Assembly: GCA_964558465.1 (NCBI GenBank)
Contig: CAZLEF010000032.1
Span: 6,214-70,213, forward strand
DNA from: JACJYC01 sp964558465
GTDB taxonomy: Bacteria; Bacteroidota; Bacteroidia; Chitinophagales; Saprospiraceae
Direction of reading: 5' to 3'
Length of the DNA: 64,000 bases
A program made the position numbers and the translations under genes. Below are positions 19,282-27,001 of the stretch, piece after piece. Each line of letters begins with the position of its first letter. Within the stretch, counting starts at the first letter, position 1. The notes under the pieces were generated by a model. It searched no databases. It was not told where the DNA came from and worked only from the letters and a program-made list of their open reading frames with translations.

Positions 19282-20586
19282 TTAATTGCCTTTCGGATGG
19301 CAGGAATAACAGGCAGAACTTGTATAACTGTACCCCTGGACATCGTCGTGTTCGTCGGCAAGGTCCGCAGCATCATTGTGCTCATGGCAATCGATGCAGC
19401 TGAACGCCGAAAAATTGTTGGCCGTCGTATGGCATTCCGAACACTGGTCCCATTCGCCCCTGTGATTTCCGCTGTAGATCGGGAAAACCTGGTCGTCGTG
19501 GTCAAAGGTGGCCGGCGTCCAGGCTGTTTCCGAATGGCAGCTTGCGCAATCGGTGGGAAATTGGGCGGATGTATGGTTGGGGTTGCTGGTCTGGTTGTAG
19601 TCGGCAGAATGGCAGCCGAAACAGGTATTGGGGGTATTGCTGAACGTGTTGTTGTGGCAGGCCGCGCAGTCGTTGGCTATTGTGGCATGCGCCCCGTTTA
19701 GGGGGTAAAAATCATTGTGGTTGGCAAAAGAGGCGGGCGCCCAGCCGGGGTCGGTGGTATGGCAGGCGGCGCAATCGGTCGAAAAGCTGAGGGCTGCGTG
19801 GTTGGGGTTGACGGTCTGGTTGTAATCGGTGGTATGGCAGGCTATGCAGGCATTGGGCGTGCCCTGAAACCCGCTGGTATGACACCGGGTGCAATCCGCG
19901 ATATCGTGTCCTTTTGTCAACGGGAAAAAATCATGGGTGGTCTGATCGGCGAACCATTCAAGGCTATTGATATGATGGCACTCACTGCAATCGGTCGAAA
20001 ACCCGGCACTCGCATGGTTGGGGCTGGTAGTGGCCGCATAATCCGCTGAATGGCAATTGATGCAGTCGTTCCCGATCCGTTCAAACCTCAGCGCTGTTTC
20101 CGAAATATGGCATTGGTTGCAACTGGCAGCGGCATGGGCGCCCAACAAGGGAAATCCGTTGTTTTGATGCAATTCGGTGACATTGTTCACCAGCCAGTTA
20201 TCGGAATTGTGGCACCGTGCGCAATCCGATCCCACGGTTTGGTTGTGCAGATCGGTGTGGCAGGAGATGCAGTCTGTTTCGGCTTCCGGAAAGACCAGGG
20301 TGGGGTGGCAGGTCCTGCAATCAACGGTTACATGCCGGCCGGTCAGCGGAAATTCGGTTTTGTAATGGTTAAAGTAGAAACCTTCAGCCGGTGTTTTTGC
20401 CCCCGTCATCTCTGAAACTTCCGTTTCTGAAAGTTGGTCAAAGTTCCATGAATCCGCCGGAATTTCCCAGCCGGCTGTTTTGTGGCAGGCTGCACAGTCC
20501 ATTTTTAAGGAAGGTCCGTGAGGGGATTGTGCAAACAGGTTTACGGTTAAACCCGTTAAAAATATTATTTGTGACAGTCTGCGCAT
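19282..20586 (-). CDS. 16-haem cytochrome c
   Basis: The product has 434 residues and 16 CxxCH motifs after the signal MRRLSQIIFLTGLTVNLFAQ. The first 13 motifs align with the N-terminal part of the 28-haem paralogue (KMDCAACHKTAGW, SDCARCHNSDNWLVNNV, NDCINCHSADY), and the final segment FPIYSGNHRGEWDQCSECH matches its C-terminus, so the two differ mainly by tandem module expansion. The frame is open to 20658, but the ATG at 20586 gives the signal peptide and overlaps the last 22 bases of the 23-haem gene, implying translational coupling. It is expected in the periplasm or on the surface as an electron carrier. Confidence 0.92.
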   Translation of the reverse strand: MRRLSQIIFLTGLTVNLFAQSPHGPSLKMDCAACHKTAGWEIPADSWNFDQLSETEVSEMTGAKTPAEGFYFNHYKTEFPLTGRHVTVDCRTCHPTLVFPEAETDCISCHTDLHNQTVGSDCARCHNSDNWLVNNVTELHQNNGFPLLGAHAAASCNQCHISETALRFERIGNDCINCHSADYAATTSPNHASAGFSTDCSECHHINSLEWFADQTTHDFFPLTKGHDIADCTRCHTSGFQGTPNACIACHTTDYNQTVNPNHAALSFSTDCAACHTTDPGWAPASFANHNDFYPLNGAHATIANDCAACHNNTFSNTPNTCFGCHSADYNQTSNPNHTSAQFPTDCASCHSETAWTPATFDHDDQVFPIYSGNHRGEWDQCSECHTTANNFSAFSCIDCHEHNDAADLADEHDDVQGYSYTSSACYSCHPKGN

Positions 20587-22391
20587 TCGAAGCTTTTGAA
20601 TTTGTATTGGACAAAAACTACCCCTTCCGCTTTTATTTCCTTGTGACAGGCATCGCATGCCACTGCGGCATGTTTCCCGTTGAGCTTGAAAGCTGTTGTG
20701 TTGTGGTTGAATCGATCGATATTCCAGTTTTCAGACCCGTGGCATCTTGCACATTCCGTAACGCCGTTTTTATCAAATTGCCGGTTGTGCGCATCGTTGT
20801 GGCATGCCGAACAATTCGAGGGCAGATCTCTGAATTTCCGGATTTTCTGTTCCCGGTCCGTAACATGGCAGGCGCCGCATGATTGCCGGGCATGGGCCCC
20901 TGCCAGTTTGAACCGGGTCAGGGTATGGTCGAAATTTTTGTTGTCTTTCCAACTGGTGCTGATATGGCACTTATCACAGGATTGGTTGGGATAATATTTT
21001 ACATCGATCTCATTGCTGTGTACGTTGTCGTGACAATCGGCGCATCGTTCTCCGATGCCCCTGAAATTCCATTCCCTGGCATTGTCCGCTTTATGGCAGG
21101 CAAAACAGGGGGTAGCGGCATGGGCGCCGGTTAACGGGAATTTGGACTTGTTGTGGTCTTCAATGGCGTATAAACTGATTTCAAATCCGTCAACCGTATG
21201 GCATTCGGCGCAATCGGGGGCAACAACCCGGTTGACGGTAAATTGGCTTTTGTGGTAATCCACGTGGCAGGATGCGCACCGGGCATGGGGGAGCGGATCT
21301 GTAAAACTTTCCGTATGGCATTTTTTGCAATCCACCGCCTGGTGTTTTCCGGCCAGTTCGAACCCCGTCAGGTTGTGGTTGAAATTTTTGGGGACGCCTG
21401 CTACGCGGAAGGATTGTTCATTGTGGCAATTGGCGCATTGGTTGCCGAATTTGTTGTCGTGCACATCCTGATGACAGGTTGCGCAACTTTCCGTTTTTAC
21501 GCCTTTCCGGTCCTGGAACACCTTGAGCGGTTCTGCGGCCAGATTATGGCAATCCCCGCAACCGACCTGTTTGTGTTTTCCCTTCAACGGGAAAAGGGTT
21601 TTGCCGTGGTTGAAATGATGCAAGCCGGTTAAAACGTTAAAGGATGCTTCCGTGTGGCATTCCTTGCAATTGGCGCCCAGGTTATTGTTGTGGGCGTCTT
21701 TGTGGCAACTGTTGCAATTGCCGAATTCCAACCCGGTAAAACGTTGAAATTCTTTATCGTTGCGGGTTTCTTTCTCATGACATTCGATGCAATCGACGGT
21801 CTTGTGTTTTCCGGCAAGGGGATATTTGGATTTGTCGTGGTTGAACCGGACTGCGGGGGCGAACGCGTCGGCATTGTGGCATTTGGCGCAGTCGTTGGAT
21901 AAGGTTTTCTGGTGGTAGTCCGCGTGGCAGGAAAGGCAATCCTGTTTCAAACCCAGATAGGTGGTTTTGGGATTTTTTAAACCCTTGTCCACCACAAAAT
22001 CGGGTTTGTGGCAGTCCCGGCAATCGATTTTTGTATGGGCGCCCTCCAGTTTGTAACCGGCCAGGTCGTGTTTGAAATTAGGTTCGTCAAAACGCACCAT
22101 GTCAAAATTGCGCCCGTGGTGGTCGCTGTGGCAAGTGGCGCAATTTTTGGATCTGACGTCTGTTGATGCGTGATAACCCTCTTTCCGGTCAACCCGGGTT
22201 TTGATCTCCTTGTGACAATCCAGGCATTTATCATTGGAAATCTTCTCTCCCAAGGTATGGCACTTGGTACAGTTAGCCATCCCCTCCAGATGGGCATGGG
22301 ACTTTGCCAAGTCGCCGGGAGACAACTGCGCCCCAACTTTTGCAGACAGCAAAGTCAGGATCAGGATGATATGTACGCAATAACCTCGCAT
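20565..22391 (-). CDS. 23-haem cytochrome c
   Basis: The product has 608 residues with 23 CxxCH motifs, from NCTKCH near residue 40 to the C-terminal ECADCHK. The signal peptide is MRGYCVHIILILTLLSAKVGAQ. Repeats follow the form FNHDKSKYPLAGKHKTVDCIECH, where the His in FNH/GKH segments probably supplies distal haem ligands. Spacing differs from the two paralogues downstream, so it is a separate cytochrome type. The ATG at 22391 is chosen over two in-frame TTGs just upstream, which belong to a TGATTTGT repeat. That repeat fills the space to the Fe-S/FAD gene and covers the ribosome-binding region. Confidence 0.92.
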   Translation of the reverse strand: MRGYCVHIILILTLLSAKVGAQLSPGDLAKSHAHLEGMANCTKCHTLGEKISNDKCLDCHKEIKTRVDRKEGYHASTDVRSKNCATCHSDHHGRNFDMVRFDEPNFKHDLAGYKLEGAHTKIDCRDCHKPDFVVDKGLKNPKTTYLGLKQDCLSCHADYHQKTLSNDCAKCHNADAFAPAVRFNHDKSKYPLAGKHKTVDCIECHEKETRNDKEFQRFTGLEFGNCNSCHKDAHNNNLGANCKECHTEASFNVLTGLHHFNHGKTLFPLKGKHKQVGCGDCHNLAAEPLKVFQDRKGVKTESCATCHQDVHDNKFGNQCANCHNEQSFRVAGVPKNFNHNLTGFELAGKHQAVDCKKCHTESFTDPLPHARCASCHVDYHKSQFTVNRVVAPDCAECHTVDGFEISLYAIEDHNKSKFPLTGAHAATPCFACHKADNAREWNFRGIGERCADCHDNVHSNEIDVKYYPNQSCDKCHISTSWKDNKNFDHTLTRFKLAGAHARQSCGACHVTDREQKIRKFRDLPSNCSACHNDAHNRQFDKNGVTECARCHGSENWNIDRFNHNTTAFKLNGKHAAVACDACHKEIKAEGVVFVQYKFKSFECADCHK

Positions 22392-22426
22392 CAACAAATC
22401 AACAAATCAACAAATCAACAAATCCC
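22392..22426 (-). repeat. TGATTTGT tandem repeat in an operon spacer
   Basis: About four copies of the 8-mer TGATTTGT (minus strand) fill the 35 bases between the stop of the Fe-S/FAD gene and the ATG of the 23-haem gene. The same 8-mer tract occurs at 63948-64000. Confidence 0.8.
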
Positions 22427-23752
22427 CTACCTATGTTTCCTCACCGTATACCCAAACTTCTTCGAAATTTTCACCCCCGCCTTTTGAAGGAAATCCGTCG
22501 GCAATTCACCCCCGGCAAAAATATAGACCAGATCATTGGGCAACACCACCTGATGGTCGCCTTCCACGGCCAGCACAGCTTCCTCTTTTTCAATTTTCAC
22601 GAGGGTGCTTTTATATTTCACCTCGAGAAGGCCTTTATCGACGGCCTCGGTTAATTTTTCGCGGTTTTTGGGCTTCAACCGGCTGAAAGCGTCGCTCCTG
22701 TAAGAGAGTACGACCTGGTTTTGTTCCGTCAGGGAGAGCGCCGCCTCAATGGCAGAATCTCCCCCGCCGACAACAACCACTTTTTTATCGCTGATGTTCT
22801 CCGGTTCCAATAACCGGTAAGCTACCTTTTCAAGAGTTTCTCCCGGGATGTCCAATTTGCGGGGACTGCCCCTCCGGCCGATTGCAAGCAATACGTTTTC
22901 GGTCAAAAAGGTTTCGCCCTGAAGCGTGATGACCTTGAACCGGTCGCCGTCCATAATAATAGAATCTACCTTCGTTTTCTCCCGGATGGTGATCTGGTTT
23001 TTGGACAAAGCCGTTTGCCAGAGTTCGAGGAGTTCCGATTTGGTCGTATCAAACAACCTGACCTTTCCGTAAAGCGGCAGGTCCATCGGGGAAGTCATCA
23101 CAATCTTGGAACGCGGAAAAGAAAAAACCGTTCCGCCCAGGGTGTCCTGTTCGAGGGTCAAAAAATTCAGGTTGTATTTTTTTGCGGTCAGGGAGGCTGC
23201 GATTCCGGCAGGACCGGCGCCCACAATGATCAGGTCGTAGGCGGCGCCGGGTTTTTTGCTCATTTTTTTGACCAGGTTCTCAACGGCTGCGGCGCCTTGT
23301 TCCACGCTGTTTTTGATGAGCCCCATTCCCCCAAGCTCGCCGGCAATGAAAATGCCCGGCACATTGGTTTCGTAACTCGGGCTGACATGCGGCAGTTCGA
23401 CCCCTCTTTTCTCCGTACCGATCACCAGGGAGATGGCTTCCACCGGGCAACTGTGGAAACAGGCGCCGTGGCCTACGCAGTTGGAGGCATTGATCAGGGT
23501 GGCCTTGCCGTTTACGATGCCCAGAATATCTTTTTCCGGGCAGGCCGCCACGCAGGCGCCGCTTGAGATGCAGGTGCTCAGGTCGATCACCGGATGCAGC
23601 GATACCGGTTCGAACAGCCCTTCCTGTTTTGCGGTCTCAACCTTGGCTTCTACCTTTTTCGAAGCTTTTTTTAATTTGCGGAGGTAGAAATAAACAATAG
23701 CGGCGCAAAACAGGAAGACAATGACATAAGTGATGGTTTGCTCGATGAACAT
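22427..23752 (-). CDS. membrane-anchored Fe-S / FAD pyridine-nucleotide oxidoreductase
   Basis: The product has 441 residues. An N-terminal helix (7-25, YVIVFLFCAAIVYFYL) anchors it. A ferredoxin-like region has two clusters of three Cys (61, 67, 71 and 92, 98, 102; CISSGACVAACP and CVGHGACFHSCP). An FAD domain starts with VGAGPAGIAAS (about 177) and an NAD(P) domain with VVVGGGDSAIEAA (about 320). The segment TNVPGIFIAGELGG, which normally closes thioredoxin-reductase-like enzymes, sits at about 130-143 before the FAD domain, so the fold appears circularly permuted. It most likely takes electrons from NAD(P)H at the inner face of the membrane and passes them to the adjacent b-type cytochrome. 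It follows that gene after 34 bases. Confidence 0.85.
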   Translation of the reverse strand: MFIEQTITYVIVFLFCAAIVYFYLRKLKKASKKVEAKVETAKQEGLFEPVSLHPVIDLSTCISSGACVAACPEKDILGIVNGKATLINASNCVGHGACFHSCPVEAISLVIGTEKRGVELPHVSPSYETNVPGIFIAGELGGMGLIKNSVEQGAAAVENLVKKMSKKPGAAYDLIIVGAGPAGIAASLTAKKYNLNFLTLEQDTLGGTVFSFPRSKIVMTSPMDLPLYGKVRLFDTTKSELLELWQTALSKNQITIREKTKVDSIIMDGDRFKVITLQGETFLTENVLLAIGRRGSPRKLDIPGETLEKVAYRLLEPENISDKKVVVVGGGDSAIEAALSLTEQNQVVLSYRSDAFSRLKPKNREKLTEAVDKGLLEVKYKSTLVKIEKEEAVLAVEGDHQVVLPNDLVYIFAGGELPTDFLQKAGVKISKKFGYTVRKHR

Positions 23753-23786
23753 TTTCCTTCCTGACGGTTAAAACCGGGGCGGGTTG

Positions 23787-24656
23787 TTAAAAAATCCACT
23801 TAAAACCAAAAGCTAACACGACCCCTACATGTATAACCAGAAAAACCAGCATGATGATGGCAAAAGGCAAATGGGCCACATGCCAGTATTTGAACAGGTT
23901 TTGCATGGTCTGCAAGCGCTCGATCCGGTTATTGAGCGAGCGTTCGTTATGGATCAGTTTTGTCACTTTTTTTACATCCGCGGCAGAGAGTCTTTTTTCC
24001 CTGAGGGTTTTTTTCAACCCTTTTAACATTTTCCGGTCTTCAAAATACTTGTTGATCATCCGCGCCAACCAATTTCCTCCGGGGGTTTCGGTTTTCACCG
24101 TTGCAGCGTCGAGGATGGCGGAATGGGTTTCGTCGTCCAGGGTATAATCGCTTTGCAGGATGGCCTCTACATTGATCTTCATGCCTTTCACTTCGGCCAG
24201 GCTCAATTCCCGCCCCTCGATGGTGCGCGGTATCTGAATGTAAATGAACCGGCCGATAATGCCGCTGACCACCACTGCCACCATGCTCCAGAAACTGACG
24301 GAAACAATGCCGCCGAATTTGAACGCCGTATGGAACAGGATCAGGATTGGCCCAAGTGTGCAGAGGAAAATATGAAATTCCAGCCAGTATTTCAACCTGC
24401 CTGCCCGCGGAAGGAAGCCGTATCTTTTCTTTGCTATATAACCTATAACGCCGATCAGGATCAATAAAGTACCGATGATCCCCAATCCGTGTCCAAAAAT
24501 GCCGCTGGGTTTGAAATAGGCGTGATCTGGGTGGTAAAAACGCTCTTCAAGGCTGGTTGTATAATAAGGAATGCCCCTATACGCTAAAAACAGGGTGGTA
24601 AATACAACAATACTTACCAAGGTTGAAATATAAACGCGATGAGTATTCGGGGACAT
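23787..24656 (-). CDS. b-type cytochrome-like membrane protein
   Basis: The product has 289 residues with five likely membrane helices: about 9-28, 54-77, 94-115, 119-140 and 258-284. His residues sit within or near helices at 56, 95, 109, 259, 262 and 276 (IFGHGLGII, LEFHIFLCTLGPILILFHTAF, WHVAHLPFAIIMLVFLVIHV), enough for two b haems. A charged cytoplasmic segment of about 110 residues lies before the last helix. I do not recognise a named family; it resembles ferric-reductase or b561-type electron carriers in layout. As the first gene of the cytochrome operon it is the best candidate to carry electrons from the Fe-S/FAD protein to periplasmic haems. Confidence 0.7.
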   Translation of the reverse strand: MSPNTHRVYISTLVSIVVFTTLFLAYRGIPYYTTSLEERFYHPDHAYFKPSGIFGHGLGIIGTLLILIGVIGYIAKKRYGFLPRAGRLKYWLEFHIFLCTLGPILILFHTAFKFGGIVSVSFWSMVAVVVSGIIGRFIYIQIPRTIEGRELSLAEVKGMKINVEAILQSDYTLDDETHSAILDAATVKTETPGGNWLARMINKYFEDRKMLKGLKKTLREKRLSAADVKKVTKLIHNERSLNNRIERLQTMQNLFKYWHVAHLPFAIIMLVFLVIHVGVVLAFGFKWIF

Positions 24657-24679
24657 TTTTCAAGCGCGTGTTTGAACTT

Positions 24680-24687
24680 CAAAATTA
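24680..24687 (-). promoter_or_regulatory. possible -7 box of the cytochrome operon
   Basis: TAATTTTG on the minus strand fits TAnnTTTG and lies 23 bases before the ATG at 24656. I see no good -33 element at normal spacing, so support is weak. Confidence 0.3.
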
Positions 24688-24791
24688 CGCGGTTTCAACC
24701 GGAATTCCTAAGCGGTTCGCTAATTTATAATAAGTCTAATTTTGAACACTTTTTCCAGGGAAAGGAGGGTTGGGTGTGTGTATGTTTTTTT

Positions 24792-24865
24792 AAACACTAA
24801 GGACACTAAGAACACTAAGGTAGAAATTTCTCCTTAGTGTCCCTTAGTGACCTCAGTGGTTAAAA
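24792..24865. repeat. CACTAAG intergenic repeat, copy 2
   Basis: AACACTAAGGACACTAAGAACACTAAGG is followed by its own inverted form (CTTAGTGTCCCTTAGTG ... CAGTGGTT), so the transcript could fold into a long hairpin. It ends directly at the stop of the phosphopantetheinyl transferase gene. Confidence 0.7.
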
Positions 24866-25528
24866 TCAAACATCCGGATGCGCCAGATCTACGAGTTCAA
24901 GCTTAAAATCCCGGATACCGGAAAGACTGTCCCAGGCCACCGCGCCCGCATAACCGCCGCCCAGTTCCAGGTCGGCGCACGTCCAGACATGCTCCTCAAC
25001 CCGGATACTTTCCTGCAAAACGTCAAGGGTATCAAACGGCAGGCCCATACCCGCGCCGTCGGCCTTGGCAACGGCTTCCTTGCGCGCCCATAATTGATAG
25101 AATGCGATGAGGGGCGCGGGGGCATTTTTGATAAAATCCCATTCCTGCGGTTGAAAGGCGTGCAGATAATGATCCCATTCAACCGGCGCAATTTGCTGAA
25201 TATCCACGCCGGTCCGGGTTCCGCGCGCCAGGGCGCAGGCGACCATTTCCCCCGAATGGGACAGACTGACGCCCAGGTCGGGTTGGTCTCCGAAATAGGG
25301 TTGCCCGGATTCTGAAAATGAAAGGTCGGGCAGGACCGCGGGATCAATCCTTTTGAGCGCCAGTCGCAAAATCAGCCGGCTGAACAAAAAATGCAGCTTC
25401 GGGCGCGGTCTGCTGAAAAATCCAAACTTCAACCGTTCATCTTCCGTGAGCAGAAGCGACAGTTGCTGCACCCGGGCCTCGTCGGGATCGCCGGGGATCA
25501 GACCGTAAAAAACGTGGAGGTTTTCCAT
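24866..25528 (-). CDS. 4'-phosphopantetheinyl transferase (Sfp type)
   Basis: The product has 220 residues from the ATG at 25528. Family motifs are present: LGVSLSHSGEMVACALA, the Mg-binding GVDIQQI and YQLWARKEAVAKADGAGMGL (WxxKEA). It transfers phosphopantetheine from CoA to a serine of acyl or peptidyl carrier proteins in the cytoplasm. The frame extends to an ATG at 25609, but a TATCTTTG box at 25613-25620 would put the transcript start at or past that codon, so the internal ATG is preferred. No carrier-protein, NRPS or PKS gene is in the window, so the partner is elsewhere. Confidence 0.85.
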   Translation of the reverse strand: MENLHVFYGLIPGDPDEARVQQLSLLLTEDERLKFGFFSRPRPKLHFLFSRLILRLALKRIDPAVLPDLSFSESGQPYFGDQPDLGVSLSHSGEMVACALARGTRTGVDIQQIAPVEWDHYLHAFQPQEWDFIKNAPAPLIAFYQLWARKEAVAKADGAGMGLPFDTLDVLQESIRVEEHVWTCADLELGGGYAGAVAWDSLSGIRDFKLELVDLAHPDV

Positions 25529-25612
25529 ACCAAACAAGGAATTTTCAGGTTCCGATCTGCTTTTTTGGGAAGTCGGCGGAAATTTTGCCGGATTGAAAGG
25601 CCGGGACATGGA

Positions 25613-25620
25613 CAAAGATA
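25613..25620 (-). promoter_or_regulatory. -7 box before the phosphopantetheinyl transferase gene
   Basis: TATCTTTG matches TAnnTTTG exactly and ends 3 bases before an in-frame ATG (25609), the same geometry as at 9455-9466. Confidence 0.45.
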
Positions 25621-25663
25621 GGCAAAAGTAATTATCAGGCTGAAAGTTTGTTTATGCAATTCC

Positions 25664-26986
25664 TCAGTTCCAGGGACGGCTTGCGGCAGCCTTTCTGAAC
25701 CGCGCCGCCGCGACCAGATAATCATACAAACTTTGCAGGTAGAGCGCTTCCGATTCCTGGAGGGTCGTTTCCGTGTTTTTTAGTTCCGAGAGCAACAGTA
25801 CACCCTGCCGGTAGCGAAACTGGTCGGTTTGGTGCAGTTGCCGGGCAAAATCCAGGTTTTTTCGGGTTTCTTCGATATTCTGTTCCGCGAGTTGGAGCGT
25901 CGTCCGGGCGTTGGCCAGTTCGTTCTCAAAATCGGCTTTCAGCCGGCTGATCTCCATGCGGCTGATCTCCTGCCGGAGCCGGTAATCGCCCTGGGCCAGT
26001 TTCGCCTGCCGTCCGTCGAACAGGGGCATGCTTGCCTTTACGCCGATATAACTGTACAGGAACCAGGAGTCGGCCGCAAAGGGGTTCGGCTGGTCGTGCA
26101 GTTGCAGGACTGAGAAGTTGGCGTAGGCGCTCACCACGGGCAGGTTGCGCTGCCGCTCCCGTTTTTCGTTCAATTCCTGCAGCCTCAGGTTGATCTGTTC
26201 GGCGAGGATCTCGGGCCGGTCGGCGGGAGATCCGGCGCTGGAGGCCAGATTCGATTGCCGGACGGATTCCATATCTTCGGAAGGTTCAACCGGGGTGTTG
26301 CTGCCGGTGCGGTACCGGAGGTTCTCCAGGCTGAGTTCGTAATCCCGGCGGTTTTTTTCAAGTTGGTAGCGGGCGTTGTCCAGGTCGAGGACAGCGCGGT
26401 CGAGATCGTTTTGCAGGGCGGTTCCATTGTCCAGGCGGGTTTTCAGGATTTCCACCTTCACGGCGCTGCGCTCCACCGACCGGGTGGCCAGTTCCAACCG
26501 TTCTTTGTGAAAAATGGCCGCGAAATAGGATTCCAGGATGCCTTGCCGGACCTCAACCTGGCGGATGGTCAGGCGGATTTGTTCCGCTTCTACCCCGGCC
26601 GCATTCAGGCTGCGCTCCGTATTTTTGGCGGCTTCAAAAATCTTTTGTTCCGCCGTGAGGCCAAAGACATTGGTGAAGGGCACGCCGATCGCAAATTCGC
26701 GCACGGCATCCGGCGGCACATCGGGCAACCCGAACTCGCCGATGGGCAATACGCTGGTTTGCAATTGGGTGTTCCAGCGCAGGTCGCCGCTGAGGCCGAC
26801 CTGGGGCGCCCATTGCGCCCGGAGTTTCTGGTTTTCCCGTTCCGCAAGCTGGACATGCAACGCGGCGGTTTTGAGTTCGAGGCGGTTTTTCACCCCCATT
26901 TCCACTGCTTCGGCCAGGGTGATCTTTTGGGCAAAAAGCAGATTGCCGGCGAAGAAAAAGACAACAAGCAAGATATTCTTTTTCAT
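25664..26986 (-). CDS. TolC-family outer-membrane efflux protein
   Basis: The product has 440 residues. A signal peptide (MKKNILLVVFFFAGNLLFAQ) is followed by the duplicated OEP layout with long heptad-rich helices (LAEAVEMGVKNRLELKTAALHVQLAERENQKL; later RLRQEISRMEISRLKADFENEL) and barrel segments in each half. Trimers of such proteins form the outer-membrane exit duct of tripartite pumps. It is the last gene of the exporter operon, 15 bases after the permease. Confidence 0.9.
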   Translation of the reverse strand: MKKNILLVVFFFAGNLLFAQKITLAEAVEMGVKNRLELKTAALHVQLAERENQKLRAQWAPQVGLSGDLRWNTQLQTSVLPIGEFGLPDVPPDAVREFAIGVPFTNVFGLTAEQKIFEAAKNTERSLNAAGVEAEQIRLTIRQVEVRQGILESYFAAIFHKERLELATRSVERSAVKVEILKTRLDNGTALQNDLDRAVLDLDNARYQLEKNRRDYELSLENLRYRTGSNTPVEPSEDMESVRQSNLASSAGSPADRPEILAEQINLRLQELNEKRERQRNLPVVSAYANFSVLQLHDQPNPFAADSWFLYSYIGVKASMPLFDGRQAKLAQGDYRLRQEISRMEISRLKADFENELANARTTLQLAEQNIEETRKNLDFARQLHQTDQFRYRQGVLLLSELKNTETTLQESEALYLQSLYDYLVAAARFRKAAASRPWN

Positions 26987-27001
26987 TTCATTAAGGATGT
27001 T

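Noticed and set aside
22392..22426. CRISPR or iteron origin
   Set aside because: 8-bp simple repeats without spacers; no replication gene nearby and the same unit occurs elsewhere in a spacer.
24866..25528. Member of a natural-product gene cluster
   Set aside because: No carrier protein, NRPS or PKS gene is adjacent; a stand-alone Sfp-type enzyme is sufficient.
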